Assembly: GCF_900142535.1 (NCBI RefSeq)
Contig: NZ_FRBE01000016.1
Location: forward strand, 17,353-81,352
Length of the DNA: 64,000 nt
Source of the DNA: Fibrobacter sp. UWEL
GTDB taxonomy: Bacteria; Fibrobacterota; Fibrobacteria; Fibrobacterales; Fibrobacteraceae
Reading direction: 5' to 3'
Below, piece after piece: positions 1-8,471 of the stretch (positions within the stretch are counted from its first letter, which is position 1; each line of letters starts with the position of its first letter). The notes below the pieces were generated by a model. It was not told the origin of the DNA, did not search any database, and saw nothing but the letters and a program-made list of their open reading frames with translations. A program made the position numbers and the translations under genes.

Positions 1-98
1 TTACGCTTTCCAGCGCGGAACATGTCCTGTTCCACCAAGGTGACGCCCACAGCTTCGCAAGCCTGAGCAATCAGCGAATCCAACTTTTCGTTAGCCAA
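1..98 (-). CDS. rimP: Ribosome maturation factor RimP, N-terminal fragment
   Basis: Only the first 32 codons lie in the window; the gene runs off the left edge. Reading from a TTG at 98-96, the peptide contains LDSLIAQACEAVGVTLVEQD followed by MFRAGKR. This resembles the RimP N-terminus: an amphipathic helix, then a G-x-x-LV-E strand, then a short basic turn. RimP assists 30S subunit maturation in the cytoplasm. An AGAGG stretch a few bases upstream of the TTG supports that start; no ATG is available nearby in frame. The assignment rests on a short stretch, so another small protein with a similar start cannot be excluded. Confidence 0.5.
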   Translation of the reverse strand, partial: MANEKLDSLIAQACEAVGVTLVEQDMFRAGKR

Positions 99-264
99 AT
101 AGACCTCTTATATAAAAATTGCCGTCCGCTAACGGATGCCGCTAGCCAGGTTCTTGGCGGAGCGATATCCACGGACAGTCTTAAACCGGGTACAAATAGA
201 GAAAAAAAAAGGAGCGCGGGCAACACACTCCAGTATTTTTGAGACCATTTAGAGGGTAAAAATC
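99..264 (-). other. Intergenic leader upstream of rimP with a hairpin
   Basis: This spacer separates rimP (leftward) from the 3' end of the sulfatase gene (also leftward). It holds an 8-bp inverted repeat with a 3-nt loop at 128-146 (GCTAACGG / CCGCTAGC, one G-U-type mismatch), which would sit in the rimP leader or in read-through RNA. The A-run at 201-210 is followed on the plus strand by GGAGCGCGGG. No open reading frame of note and no tRNA were seen. Confidence 0.35.
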
Positions 265-2400
265 CTATTTGTTCACGGGATTCACCCTGTTGTGGACGAG
301 AATCCAGTCATTCAAAGCGGTCAAGGTGTCAGCCAAAGCCTTCATGGACCAAGCCTTCTGAAGGATTTCTTTATGGGACATGGCGAACTGTTCACGAACA
401 TAGCTATCATCCTTCTGAGTCAAGTCCTCCAATTCCTCAAAATCAAATCCAGAAAAAAGCATGGGGGAAGATTCACCGGAAGCGTCCCCGATGACCCTGA
501 AGAAAAAATCATTCATGGCCACCTTTCCCGAGTGAGCGCCAATAGCAAAACAACCATGCCATGGATCTAAATCACCAGGCTCAAACATTTCCGGGGGATT
601 GTCAAAACCTATTCTGAACAAGTTATGACCAAGGAACGAATTAGGCCCATTGACCCGAGCAAGAGAAAGGATGGTGGGAGCCACATCAGATTGGCTAGCC
701 GAAGCCCAGAAAGAAAATGGTTCAATACCCGGACCATTTATCACAAGGGGAATCCTGGTCACATTGGAATAGGCATCGCTACCGATGGCGGAAACCCCAT
801 GTTCCCCCTGAGGGAAACCATGATCTCCAAGAACAATCACGTAAGTATTCTTGAACCAGGGCTCACTAGATACTTTGTTCAAAAAACGTCCCAGCTGGGC
901 GTCTGCCCAATGCATGGTCCAGCGCATACGTTCCGCCTGAGGCAAAGCTTTTGCAGAATCAGGCATTCCCGGAACAAGGTTGAAAGGATAATGATTGCTA
1001 CGGGTAATCATGGAAGCAATGAAAGGTTTATTCTCGCTAGCAGCAACGGGAGCAAGACTATCCTTGATGAAGGCTGCAGTAGCATCAAAGAACGTGGAAT
1101 CGTCTTCGTACTGACGGTCATAATGAGTACGGTCGTACCACTTCTGGAACCACACGGAAAGATTATCCCAGGCAGGGTCCGCAGCCGCAAAGAACTGAGC
1201 CTTGTAACCCGCATCTCGCAAAATGGACGCGAAGCTGGGAACGTCCACATAAGTCAATTCCGATGCCGTAGATTTAAAACGATGGGGCGGGAAACCGAAG
1301 TGAGTAGAAAGAACGCCTCCTACCGTAGGTATTCCGCTGGCGAAAAAATTAGTCCAGGCAGAACCTGCTCGAGCAAGGGAATCTAGCACAGGTGTTGCGC
1401 TGGGGCGACCCTTACGCCCCATGAAGTCATCCAATCGAGCTTTGCTGTCCATGTAGCCAACGTCCAGACCCCGCTGGGATTCCATAAAGATCACCAGGAA
1501 GTTAGGACGTATCGTATCTCCACTGGCAGAATCCACAATGGCAGGAATATAAATTCGGTAAGGATCTTCAGCCGAAGATTTCCGCACGCGGTACAACGGA
1601 TATTTTTCGTCGGGATATTCATACTGATCGGCATTATCCCCTTCCACTTCCGCCCAGACTCTGCGGGCGGTTGCCGTAGCCGCCTTCAAATACGTGGGGT
1701 CCATCTCCCCCTCGCCCACGATAATATTCTTGATATCGCGAGTAAAAATGCTTACCACAGGTTCCAGCTTACGCATGCGGTTTCCGCCCGTCCAGATGAC
1801 CTTCAGGAATAATTCGGAGGCGCCAAAAAATACAAGACAGCCAATCAGGACGGCCTTCAAAAGGGAGCCTCTATAATTGCATTTCTTAAAGCGGCTCAGA
1901 ATAAACTTCCCCAAGAATATAGCCGCAGGCACCATGGTCAAAAGTACGAACCACTGCAGGTAAGGTACGGACTGGTCCGCCGCCACGTAGTCAAACAGCA
2001 TGGTGATGGAGGATGCATCCTTGTAAGTGTCCAACAGGGATATGGAAAAGTGGGTTCCCAGGAATCTGCAGAATTCATGGTCCAGCAAGGTAAAGGGAAG
2101 TAGGATTCCCTGAAGGGTCGTAAATACAGGACTTAAGAACCTGCGGGCCTTTGAATCCGGCGAAAGCAAAAAAGCCAGGAGAACAAAGGGCAGGGCCATT
2201 TCCACAAGCCAGATAAAGTCAATGCAGATGGCATGGAAAATGTACCAGTCCGGCTTGGACACAAAGGGAATGCCGTAAGGATTATTCCTGAAAAGCAGCA
2301 ACACTCGGAGGATGGCATGAACTCCCCAGAAGGCAAATACCGTAGAGAGGATCCTAAAAACATCCTTAAACCGCTTTTGTGACGCAAACAAGTTTTCCAT
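265..2400 (-). CDS. Membrane-anchored sulfatase / LtaS-like phosphoglycerol transferase family protein
   Basis: This 711-residue protein has about five hydrophobic segments in residues 15-200, followed by an extracytoplasmic alkaline-phosphatase-superfamily domain. Recognisable motifs are NFLVIFMESQRG (metal-ligand Glu307), GIPTVGG with Thr359 as the likely catalytic nucleophile, TRSNHYPF (His470) and VIVLGDHG (Asp526, His527). The layout matches the LtaS/OpgB/EptA-type group, which transfers phosphoglycerol or phosphoethanolamine groups to envelope glycans or lipids, or cleaves sulfate or phosphate esters. The substrate cannot be deduced. The start ATG overlaps head-to-head the region of the divergent small membrane gene. 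No Shine-Dalgarno is visible; a TATTTTTC element lies 5 nt upstream of the ATG. The stop codon is TAG. Confidence 0.8.
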   Translation of the reverse strand: MENLFASQKRFKDVFRILSTVFAFWGVHAILRVLLLFRNNPYGIPFVSKPDWYIFHAICIDFIWLVEMALPFVLLAFLLSPDSKARRFLSPVFTTLQGILLPFTLLDHEFCRFLGTHFSISLLDTYKDASSITMLFDYVAADQSVPYLQWFVLLTMVPAAIFLGKFILSRFKKCNYRGSLLKAVLIGCLVFFGASELFLKVIWTGGNRMRKLEPVVSIFTRDIKNIIVGEGEMDPTYLKAATATARRVWAEVEGDNADQYEYPDEKYPLYRVRKSSAEDPYRIYIPAIVDSASGDTIRPNFLVIFMESQRGLDVGYMDSKARLDDFMGRKGRPSATPVLDSLARAGSAWTNFFASGIPTVGGVLSTHFGFPPHRFKSTASELTYVDVPSFASILRDAGYKAQFFAAADPAWDNLSVWFQKWYDRTHYDRQYEDDSTFFDATAAFIKDSLAPVAASENKPFIASMITRSNHYPFNLVPGMPDSAKALPQAERMRWTMHWADAQLGRFLNKVSSEPWFKNTYVIVLGDHGFPQGEHGVSAIGSDAYSNVTRIPLVINGPGIEPFSFWASASQSDVAPTILSLARVNGPNSFLGHNLFRIGFDNPPEMFEPGDLDPWHGCFAIGAHSGKVAMNDFFFRVIGDASGESSPMLFSGFDFEELEDLTQKDDSYVREQFAMSHKEILQKAWSMKALADTLTALNDWILVHNRVNPVNK

Positions 2401-2405
2401 GGAGC

Positions 2406-2413
2406 GAAAAATA
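2406..2413 (-). promoter_or_regulatory. TAnnTTTN -7 promoter element of the sulfatase gene
   Basis: On the minus strand this reads TATTTTTC and ends 5 nt before the ATG at 2400. It fits the FCB-group -7 consensus TAnnTTTG except for the last base. Transcription would start at or next to the start codon, giving a leaderless or near-leaderless mRNA. Confidence 0.45.
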
Positions 2414-2415
2414 GT

Positions 2416-2423
2416 TATCTTAT
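2416..2423 (+). promoter_or_regulatory. Possible -7/-10 element of the small membrane gene
   Basis: TATCTTAT lies 8 nt upstream of the ATG at 2432 and no Shine-Dalgarno is present. It is back-to-back with the sulfatase promoter, so this would be a compact divergent promoter region. The match is weaker than for the other sites of this type. Confidence 0.3.
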
Positions 2424-2431
2424 GGGTCGAT

Positions 2432-2641
2432 ATGACATACGTACTTCTAATTCTCGCAACTTTAATCGGTCTCGCTGCCTGCGCCTACTTCTGCCGCAAG
2501 AATGTTCTTGCCATCCGCGAAAAGAACAAGAACGAGCCCAAGGCCTATAAGAGAGGATTAAACTACGTCCTGACGGGAATCTGGTATGGATACCTGGCCG
2601 TCTTTTTCGTCGGCCTTACCGTCAACAACATCTGGGGCTAA
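2432..2641 (+). CDS. Small two-TM membrane protein, unknown function
   Basis: A 69-residue protein that I do not recognise. Two hydrophobic segments are visible, roughly residues 3-19 (YVLLILATLIGLAACAYF) and 47-63 (GIWYGYLAVFFVGLTV). They are separated by a charged loop rich in Lys and Arg (REKNKNEPKAYKRG), suggesting a hairpin with a cytoplasmic basic loop. An upstream in-frame ATG at 2399 would add 11 residues but overlaps the divergent start codon and the putative promoter, so the internal ATG is preferred. It is transcribed away from the sulfatase gene and converges on the NUDIX gene. Confidence 0.5.
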   Translation: MTYVLLILATLIGLAACAYFCRKNVLAIREKNKNEPKAYKRGLNYVLTGIWYGYLAVFFVGLTVNNIWG

Positions 2642-2658
2642 ACAGTCCCCTTTTCTTT

Positions 2659-3381
2659 TTAGAGGGAACGTCCCTGAGCCTTGAGCCAGCGTTCATAGAG
2701 GAACATGGCAATCAAGTTCTTTCCATCGACAAACTGGTGTCCCGCTTCTTCGTAAGGAAGAACTTCCGTACGAATCCATTCGATTTCTTCGGTGTACTGC
2801 TGGTCCTTACCATCCATGGCCTTCAGCTGTTCGGGAGTCACCTCACGTTCAATGGCGTAAAGACGGATGCGTTCATCCAGCAAGCCACAGCTTGCGGCAA
2901 AGCCCGGAGTGGAACCGTTATACCAGAAGTCCATCAAGTCGATCAGTTCAGAATCTTCAGCCTTGATCTGGGCTTCTTCTTCCAGTTCAGAAAGAGCCAC
3001 CTTGCGGTAGTCTCCGGTCCAGTCCAGAATACCTGCGGGAATTTCCAGAGAAGACTGTTCCGTAATGGCAAAGCGGGGCTGGCGCACCAGCAGTAAGTAA
3101 GGCTTGCCTTCACAGCGCAACACCACCAGAATACCTACGGCGTTACCGCGAACAAGAACAATCCCGTGAACAGGACGACCATCGGGAAGATTTGCAGTAG
3201 CCTGCAGCTTGATAAACAAGGGCTGGCGGCCCTTCATCAAAAAATCTGCTGAAGCGAAATGAACCTTGGAGACCTTAAACTTCTTTTCGGCGGCGGCAAG
3301 CCATTCCGTATAAATTCGAGAGTTCAGAAGGATTTCACGATCTGCTTCAGCAATTTCCGCAGCGTAGGTATATTCAATCAT
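2659..3381 (-). CDS. NUDIX hydrolase
   Basis: This 240-residue protein has a central NUDIX fold. The strands KPYLLLVRQPRF lead into EIPAGILDWTGDYRKVALSE and LEEEAQI, corresponding to the NUDIX box. The box is imperfect: the REUxEE element appears as SELEEEA, so the Arg is replaced by Ser and the first conserved Glu position is not obvious. The surroundings resemble ADP-sugar pyrophosphatases (RQPRFAI, EIPAG). Such enzymes hydrolyse nucleoside diphosphates linked to another moiety, but the substrate here is unknown. The start was chosen at MIEYTY because AAGGAG lies just upstream; a longer frame to 3432 would overlap the lipoprotein gene. It is the last gene of a four-gene operon, 2 nt after the lipoprotein stop. 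Confidence 0.75.
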   Translation of the reverse strand: MIEYTYAAEIAEADREILLNSRIYTEWLAAAEKKFKVSKVHFASADFLMKGRQPLFIKLQATANLPDGRPVHGIVLVRGNAVGILVVLRCEGKPYLLLVRQPRFAITEQSSLEIPAGILDWTGDYRKVALSELEEEAQIKAEDSELIDLMDFWYNGSTPGFAASCGLLDERIRLYAIEREVTPEQLKAMDGKDQQYTEEIEWIRTEVLPYEEAGHQFVDGKNLIAMFLYERWLKAQGRSL

Positions 3382-3383
3382 GA

Positions 3384-4508
3384 CTACTCCTTTACAATCA
3401 AGGATTCCGGCGCCACTTCCGCATTTTCCCAATGAGCAAAAATGGTATCCACGGGAACGGTAGAATCTGTATCCACCACCAATTTGTTGGTGGACAAATC
3501 ATAAATAATCCAATCCTCTGTTGAAGAGGGTCCGCAATGACTTTCATTTTCTGCAGGAACTAAAAGTTCACGTTCCACACGAAGCTTGGAACCAATGGAA
3601 TAGCTTCTGACGGAGAATTCGTTATAAGTACCACACTTCACCACCTTTTCCATGTAGTAAGTGCTGTAATGCCAAATGGTATCCGGACGTTCCTGCAATT
3701 TACCTAGAGCGGTGGAATCATTCTCCCACTTGGAATTGATGCAGTAAACAGAATCGGAATCGGCGCAGGCATAATGGACAGGAACTAAGGTGGTATCGTT
3801 AACGTTCCAGCTGGTGGGATACAGCGTATCGGGAACCACAGACTTGCACATATCCACTCGATGGGTGCAGGAGGATTCCATGGTCTTCCAGTAGAACACT
3901 CGAGGCGTGAGAGAATCCAGCATGCGAAGAACCGTAGGCTTCTCTACGGAACCGCTTTTATCGCTTGTCCGAACAGGATAAAGATGGGCATCCGCAAAAA
4001 TGGAGTCCAGATAGATTTCAAACGTATCCCTCTGGAACTTTCCTCGACGCACCAAAATGGAATCCAGGATGGAATCCTGATCGTTCTTGATCTTGATTTG
4101 AGAAACCTCATCCTTCAGACGATTTTCCAGATTGAGTTTCAACAGCGTGTCCGGCCTGTAATAGGGAGCAGCGCAGTCTTCCCCATCGGACTGAATATCA
4201 ATTACAGGAGCAATCCACAGAACGGAGTCTTCCTGGGTGTAGTTCAGTTCAATATCGCGGAGAGCGCAATTGGAAAAGGACCAGATTTTCCCCATATTGA
4301 GATAGAGGGTATCCCCAGCAAGATGGATGGTCGATCCAGAATCTAGACTGGCAGAAAGAAAAAATCCTTTCCCTTCAAACTTGGCGTTTTCATCGGAAAC
4401 AGAAAGTGGACCATCGGAACTTTTCTCGCAACCAAGGAACAGAGTTGCCAGCATAAAGCAGGCAACCGCCGCGAAAGCCATTCTAAATCCAATCACTTTC
4501 TGAAACAT
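3384..4508 (-). CDS. Lipoprotein of unknown function
   Basis: 374 residues. The N-terminus MFQKVIGFRMAFAAVACF continues into LATLFLGC, a good type II signal peptide with a lipobox ending at Cys; the mature protein begins CEKSSDG. The rest is beta-rich, with many Asp/Ser/Thr residues and several Cys (CALRD, CAAPYY, CTHRVDMC, CADSD), suggesting disulfides in an envelope protein. I recognise no family. The start lies 1 nt downstream of the preceding gene's stop and has AGGAA upstream; an earlier in-frame ATG would lie inside the LytM-like gene. It is the third gene of the STAS operon, so it may act in the envelope together with the LytM-like protein. Confidence 0.65.
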   Translation of the reverse strand: MFQKVIGFRMAFAAVACFMLATLFLGCEKSSDGPLSVSDENAKFEGKGFFLSASLDSGSTIHLAGDTLYLNMGKIWSFSNCALRDIELNYTQEDSVLWIAPVIDIQSDGEDCAAPYYRPDTLLKLNLENRLKDEVSQIKIKNDQDSILDSILVRRGKFQRDTFEIYLDSIFADAHLYPVRTSDKSGSVEKPTVLRMLDSLTPRVFYWKTMESSCTHRVDMCKSVVPDTLYPTSWNVNDTTLVPVHYACADSDSVYCINSKWENDSTALGKLQERPDTIWHYSTYYMEKVVKCGTYNEFSVRSYSIGSKLRVERELLVPAENESHCGPSSTEDWIIYDLSTNKLVVDTDSTVPVDTIFAHWENAEVAPESLIVKE

Positions 4509-4509
4509 C

Positions 4510-5457
4510 TTACGGCTTCCTTTCCACGGTCTTTGAGAGTGCGCCTTCAAAGGCTGCAATCTCCTTGTCGGTAAAAGGATATGCTTCCGCATAAAAATCC
4601 TTCCAGCGGACAAAGTGACCATTCTCCCGAACGGAGAGATAGAATACAGAGCTGTCCATAGGGGCTAGTCTGCCGATGGGCATGTCCACCTTAACCACAT
4701 CCCCAACCTTCAGGGAATCATTTCCAAGTCCCATCCCGGAAGTCTTGCTGGAGATATTATTTCCGTGATCCAATTCCACGAAGTATCCCAGGGAATCCTT
4801 CCCCAGGTCAAGAACGCGACCCGGCAGGACAGCATAAATGGGAGCCTCCCCTGCACCGCGGAAAACATCCATAGCGATCAGGGATTCCTGGCCTTCAAAG
4901 TCAAAGCCCTCGGTAATAGCCAAGGCGGACCATTCCAAAGGCATATGCGGACAAACCCCAGGGAAACGGCAACCATCACTGGGAGAGTTCCCCTTGCGGA
5001 TCCAGACATAGCTGGAATCCTGTTTCATCACATGATAGAAGTATTCCCTTTGGGCATCCTGGAAAAGAACAACGAGAGGATTGGAAAAATCCTTGACCTT
5101 GGCTACCCAGAAAATTTCGGGAGACTGGACCTTCCTGATGGAGGAAAGATAACGAAGGAAGGGGTCCGGAAGAATCAGGGAATCAGGATCCTGCAACAAC
5201 CAGTGACACTGGCCCAGGCTGTCGTTAACCGCGGTGGGAGTTCCGCCAGTAGCTACACAGCGACTATCCCAGGTTTCTACGACCACTTCAGGTTCGTTTC
5301 CCGGCAGTGGAAGCGCATTGGCAATTTTAGTAGGAAGACCAGACCAATATACGGCAAAAGCGGCTATGGCAACAATCAGCAGCCTAAGCAAAGGGAACTT
5401 ATGTTGAGGATTAATGGGCTTACGCTTGCCCTTATATTCCTTAAATTCAACAGCCAT
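4510..5457 (-). CDS. Membrane-anchored LytM/M23-like protein with degenerate active site
   Basis: 315 residues with a basic N-terminus, one TM segment (about residues 24-42, LLRLLIVAIAAFAVYW) and a periplasmic region. The C-terminal third follows the M23/LytM pattern: IYAVLPGRVLDLG, GYFVELDHGNNIS, LKVGDVVKVDMPIGRLAPM and SVFYLSVRENG. True M23 peptidases have HxH in the last strand (GPHLHFEV); here the position reads SSVFYLSV, so the zinc ligands are missing. Such degenerate LytM domains (EnvC type) activate amidases instead of cutting peptidoglycan, so a non-catalytic cell wall or division role is inferred. It starts 3 nt after the STAS gene stop and precedes a lipoprotein gene. Confidence 0.6.
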   Translation of the reverse strand: MAVEFKEYKGKRKPINPQHKFPLLRLLIVAIAAFAVYWSGLPTKIANALPLPGNEPEVVVETWDSRCVATGGTPTAVNDSLGQCHWLLQDPDSLILPDPFLRYLSSIRKVQSPEIFWVAKVKDFSNPLVVLFQDAQREYFYHVMKQDSSYVWIRKGNSPSDGCRFPGVCPHMPLEWSALAITEGFDFEGQESLIAMDVFRGAGEAPIYAVLPGRVLDLGKDSLGYFVELDHGNNISSKTSGMGLGNDSLKVGDVVKVDMPIGRLAPMDSSVFYLSVRENGHFVRWKDFYAEAYPFTDKEIAAFEGALSKTVERKP

Positions 5458-5460
5458 CGA

Positions 5461-6165
5461 TTACTTGATGTAGAAGAAGGCCAGCGTTGCACCTACAGCA
5501 ATCAACAGGAGAAGAACAACCACAATGACCGTTTTTGCCGAAGAAGGTTCTTCGTCGAACGGGACGTCCAGGCCCTTCTTCTGCTGCTTATCCTCTTCCT
5601 TGGGGATTGCGTTAAAGCTCTTGGTAAATCTGCGGTGACTACCGGTGGGGCGAGATGTGGGCGGAACGATTCTGGTTTCTTCCAGGGAACCTGCGGCATT
5701 CTGAGAAGAGACGCTTTGGGTCGGTTCGTTCTGAATGGAAACGTTCTGAGAGGCAACCGCGGCTACAGGAGCAGCATCTTCCTCTGCTACAGCAGGCTGT
5801 TCGGAAGGATTCTGGACCTGGAGAGAGTAAGACATCATGTCTTCTTCGGAGGCGAGAATCTGGAAGCGCTTATCCAAGCCCGCTTTCTTGAGGCCATCGA
5901 TAATAATCTTGTTGCTGGTAAGAAGAGCGAACTGACCGCCACGGCTTTCCATTTCTTCCTGGAACTGGATGAAGGCGTTATAGGCGTCGCTGTAGACGAA
6001 ATCCAGGCCAGAAAGATCTACGGCGAGGAACTTTTCGTCAGATTTTTCGCTGAGAAGTTCTAGAACATCCTTTTTGAATTGTTCAGCATCAAAGGCCCCA
6101 ATCGGATTCAACGGGGCACACAACAAGTCAAAAATTCCAACTTCTCTATAATTCTTAACAGCCAT
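5461..6165 (-). CDS. Tail-anchored STAS-domain protein
   Basis: 234 residues. The N-terminal ~115 residues match a STAS fold: a first strand and loop (REVGIFDLLCAPLNPIGAF), then KFLAVDLSGLDFVYSDAY and FALLTSNKIIIDGLKKAGL. The loop that carries the phosphorylatable Ser in SpoIIAA-type antagonists (D-S-S-G) reads YSDAYN here, so classical Ser phosphorylation is doubtful. A low-complexity linker (QNVSIQNEPTQSVSSQNA) follows. A C-terminal TM segment (TVIVVVLLLLIAVGATLAFF) would anchor the protein by its tail with STAS in the cytoplasm. It is the first gene of the operon and probably has the promoter at 6170-6177. Signalling or scaffolding at the membrane is inferred. Confidence 0.65.
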   Translation of the reverse strand: MAVKNYREVGIFDLLCAPLNPIGAFDAEQFKKDVLELLSEKSDEKFLAVDLSGLDFVYSDAYNAFIQFQEEMESRGGQFALLTSNKIIIDGLKKAGLDKRFQILASEEDMMSYSLQVQNPSEQPAVAEEDAAPVAAVASQNVSIQNEPTQSVSSQNAAGSLEETRIVPPTSRPTGSHRRFTKSFNAIPKEEDKQQKKGLDVPFDEEPSSAKTVIVVVLLLLIAVGATLAFFYIK

Positions 6166-6169
6166 ACGT

Positions 6170-6177
6170 CAAATATA
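6170..6177 (-). promoter_or_regulatory. TATATTTG -7 promoter element of the STAS operon
   Basis: A perfect TAnnTTTG on the minus strand, 4 nt before the ATG at 6165. No Shine-Dalgarno fits between them, which implies a leaderless mRNA. Confidence 0.55.
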
Positions 6178-6205
6178 ACTTAAAAAAGGGTCAAACGAAA
6201 CGGAC

Positions 6206-7447
6206 TTACTCCAAAACCTCGTCATCAGACTCGATGATTACCGGCTTATTTACCGATTCTTCCGGTTCTTCTAGAACAACCCCCTGACTTGCATCCGATT
6301 CAGAAGCCATTTCCTGAACTGACTCCGTTTCCTGGATTTCCACCCCAGATTCCTCCATAGAATCATTTTCTTCCGGTTCTTCCGTCAGGCGAGTGCGCTT
6401 GGGAACGTAAGCCTCGGGAGTACCAGCCTTGGGCTTGTTGGAGAACAAGTAGGGACTGATACTTACGCTAACGCGATGTACGGGAGAAAGGGTGGGATGA
6501 GACTCGAATGCATAATCAATCTTCAGGAACTTAGCAATGGTAAGACCTGCACCTGCAGTCACGCTCTGGAAGGTAGTAAAGCTGCTCAAGCCCGCACGAA
6601 GGGAGAGCCCGAAGTCAAAATTGAATTCAATACCGCCCTTACCGCCGGAAAGCCAGTCCAGAGGATCTTCCCAAAGTCTGGCACCCACGTCTTCATCCGT
6701 CTCGAAAGTCATTGCTCTGGATTCTTCGTGGAACAATCCCGCACCTTGCCAATAAAACGCTAGCTTACCGTACAGGTAGGGTACCGGAACAGAATAAGTG
6801 GCAGCCAGGTAAACTTCGGGAGAAGTGTATTCAAACTCGCCAGATTCCCAGGTGGTGGCAGAAGAGGTCCACCCCTTCAGAAGTCCGGACACATAAAGGC
6901 GTTCAATGACCTTGTAACGGAGGCCAGCGTCACCACGGAAGCCCCAGCCACTCTGGTCCATATCACGATAAATACCGTGGAAGGAAACGCCCAAATCGAT
7001 ACGGTCCGTCAGGCGGCGGCCCCAGGAAACGGAGAATACATAATCCGCAATGGACAGCGTGTTATAGATATCGCCTTCGGGAAGAGGCTCCCCTTCCTTG
7101 ATGTAGGGAATGTCATTTGCGCCATAGCGGCCGAAGGACACGCCCAGGCCCTGACCTTCACCCAGAGGCATAACCCCGGAAGCGAAATCATAGCGAGTAT
7201 CTTCGTAGTATTCCGTATGGGACAGGCTAGCCCAGCCATAATTCACGTTGGCCAGCTGGTAGGGATTGGACAAAAGCCCCAGGTAATCCCCGTCAATTGC
7301 CATAGTGGCAGAGCCAAGAGCCGCAGAACGTGCACCCGGTTCAATATTGAAAGTTTCGTTGGCACCAGACACTCTGTCCAAGGCAAAAGCATGGGCAACA
7401 ACAAGCAGTACGCTAGAAAAAATAACGCTGGAAAGTCTAGATGTCAT
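6206..7447 (-). CDS. PorV/PorQ-like outer-membrane beta-barrel protein
   Basis: 413 residues. The signal peptide probably ends at AHAFA before LDRVSG. The mature N-terminus has the PorV/PorQ (UPF0164) hallmark NIEPGARSAALGSATMAIDGD, then LLSNPYQLA and alternating amphipathic strands (YGWASLSHTEYYEDTRYDFASG and onward) of a FadL-like barrel. PorV is the outer-membrane shuttle that hands type IX cargo to the sortase, and PorQ-like proteins are relatives. This fits a genome whose enzymes carry C-terminal sorting-like domains, but the exact role is inferred. The last ~65 residues form an acidic, Glu/Ser-rich tail beyond the barrel, which is unusual. A TATCTTG element (465-459 within 7459-7465) lies 11 nt upstream of the ATG. 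Confidence 0.65.
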   Translation of the reverse strand: MTSRLSSVIFSSVLLVVAHAFALDRVSGANETFNIEPGARSAALGSATMAIDGDYLGLLSNPYQLANVNYGWASLSHTEYYEDTRYDFASGVMPLGEGQGLGVSFGRYGANDIPYIKEGEPLPEGDIYNTLSIADYVFSVSWGRRLTDRIDLGVSFHGIYRDMDQSGWGFRGDAGLRYKVIERLYVSGLLKGWTSSATTWESGEFEYTSPEVYLAATYSVPVPYLYGKLAFYWQGAGLFHEESRAMTFETDEDVGARLWEDPLDWLSGGKGGIEFNFDFGLSLRAGLSSFTTFQSVTAGAGLTIAKFLKIDYAFESHPTLSPVHRVSVSISPYLFSNKPKAGTPEAYVPKRTRLTEEPEENDSMEESGVEIQETESVQEMASESDASQGVVLEEPEESVNKPVIIESDDEVLE

Positions 7448-7505
7448 ATCTTGGCAAACAAGATAGATTATTTTTGTTTTTAAAACCTGGGGATGGCCCT
7501 GTAAA

Positions 7506-8402
7506 ATGATTCTTTCAGAATATATCCAGCAATTTCTTACGTATTTGACGTCCCAACGTCGTTTTTCCGTACGTACGGAAGATACTTACAGAAAGTCCCT
7601 GACGAAGTTCATGGAACATCTGGGAGATGAAAACGCCCCGCTGGAAAGCTTTACGGAAGCAAACGTAAAAGGCTTCGTGTGGGACTTGAAAATCAAGCAG
7701 CAGCTTGCTCCCACCAGCATTTGCGAACACCTGGCCGCCTTAAAAAGTTTCGGCAAGTACCTGGTACGAAGCCTGGTCCTGAAGAGTAATCCCGCGGGAA
7801 ACGTTCCCATGCCCAAGCGCCCCAAAAGGTTGGTATCCTTCTTGAGCCAGAAGGACTTAGGCGAAGAGAAGTTCCCCGAAATCGAGAACCCCACGTTGCC
7901 GCAAGCCCGCGCTCGCCTTCTGCTGGAGCTGATTTATGGTTCCGGCCTGCGAATTTCCGAATGCCAGAGCTTGCACTGGAACCAGATTCAGGCCAGCCAG
8001 CACCTAGTGCGAGTGATTGGTAAAGGCAACAAGGAACGAATCGTCCCCGTTACAGACGCACTCCTGAACCGCATTGAAGAATTCAGGCAGTTGCAGACAA
8101 AAGCGGGACACCCCATGACAGCTACAGGACTTGTGTTCTTGAGCGGGGACGGAAAGCCCTTCGGCCTCCGGACTTTACGGGACGACATCCACAATCTCCT
8201 GCGGGAAATCGGCTGGGAAGGAAAGGCAAGCCCCCACGTACTCCGCCATAGTTTCGCCACCCACCTGCTGGAAAACGGCGCAGAAATCATGAGCGTCAAG
8301 GAAATGCTGGGCCACGAAAATATTTCCACCACCCAAGTCTACACCCACGTCAGCGCAGAACGCCTGCGGGAAGCCTTCAAGAAGACGCACCCAAGAGCTT
8401 AG
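7506..8402 (+). CDS. xerC: Tyrosine recombinase XerC
   Basis: 298 residues, the usual Xer length. An N-terminal SAM-like core-binding domain (residues 1-90: [32 protein letters not shown]) precedes the catalytic domain. The full catalytic set is visible: Arg149 (GSGLRISE), Lys173 (IGKGNKER), His244 and Arg247 ([11 protein letters not shown]), His270 ([10 protein letters not shown]) and the nucleophile Tyr279 (VYTHV). XerC with XerD resolves chromosome dimers at dif; only one Xer gene is in the window and no dif site was recognised. The C-terminus is compact with no integron-integrase insertion. XerC versus XerD is a judgement. The stop TAG is followed immediately by a heptamer repeat array. 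Confidence 0.85.
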   Translation: MILSEYIQQFLTYLTSQRRFSVRTEDTYRKSLTKFMEHLGDENAPLESFTEANVKGFVWDLKIKQQLAPTSICEHLAALKSFGKYLVRSLVLKSNPAGNVPMPKRPKRLVSFLSQKDLGEEKFPEIENPTLPQARARLLLELIYGSGLRISECQSLHWNQIQASQHLVRVIGKGNKERIVPVTDALLNRIEEFRQLQTKAGHPMTATGLVFLSGDGKPFGLRTLRDDIHNLLREIGWEGKASPHVLRHSFATHLLENGAEIMSVKEMLGHENISTTQVYTHVSAERLREAFKKTHPRA

Positions 8403-8403
8403 T

Positions 8404-8445
8404 ATGAGTTATGAGTTATGAGTTACGAGTTTTGAATTATGAGGA
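8404..8445. repeat. Heptanucleotide tandem array (ATGAGTT type), site A
   Basis: Six consecutive 7-nt units begin 1 nt after the xerC stop codon: ATGAGTT three times, then ACGAGTT, TTGAATT and ATGAGGA. The consensus AYGAGTT recurs at 49462-49489 and, in the other orientation, inside coaBC at 35626-35674. Confidence 0.85.
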
Positions 8446-8471
8446 TGATGGACGAAGGGTGAACATATTTC

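Noticed and set aside
7506..8402. xerC as the integrase of an integron or mobile element
   Set aside because: No attC-like sites, cassette array or flanking repeats were seen; the protein has standard Xer length and the neighbours are housekeeping genes.
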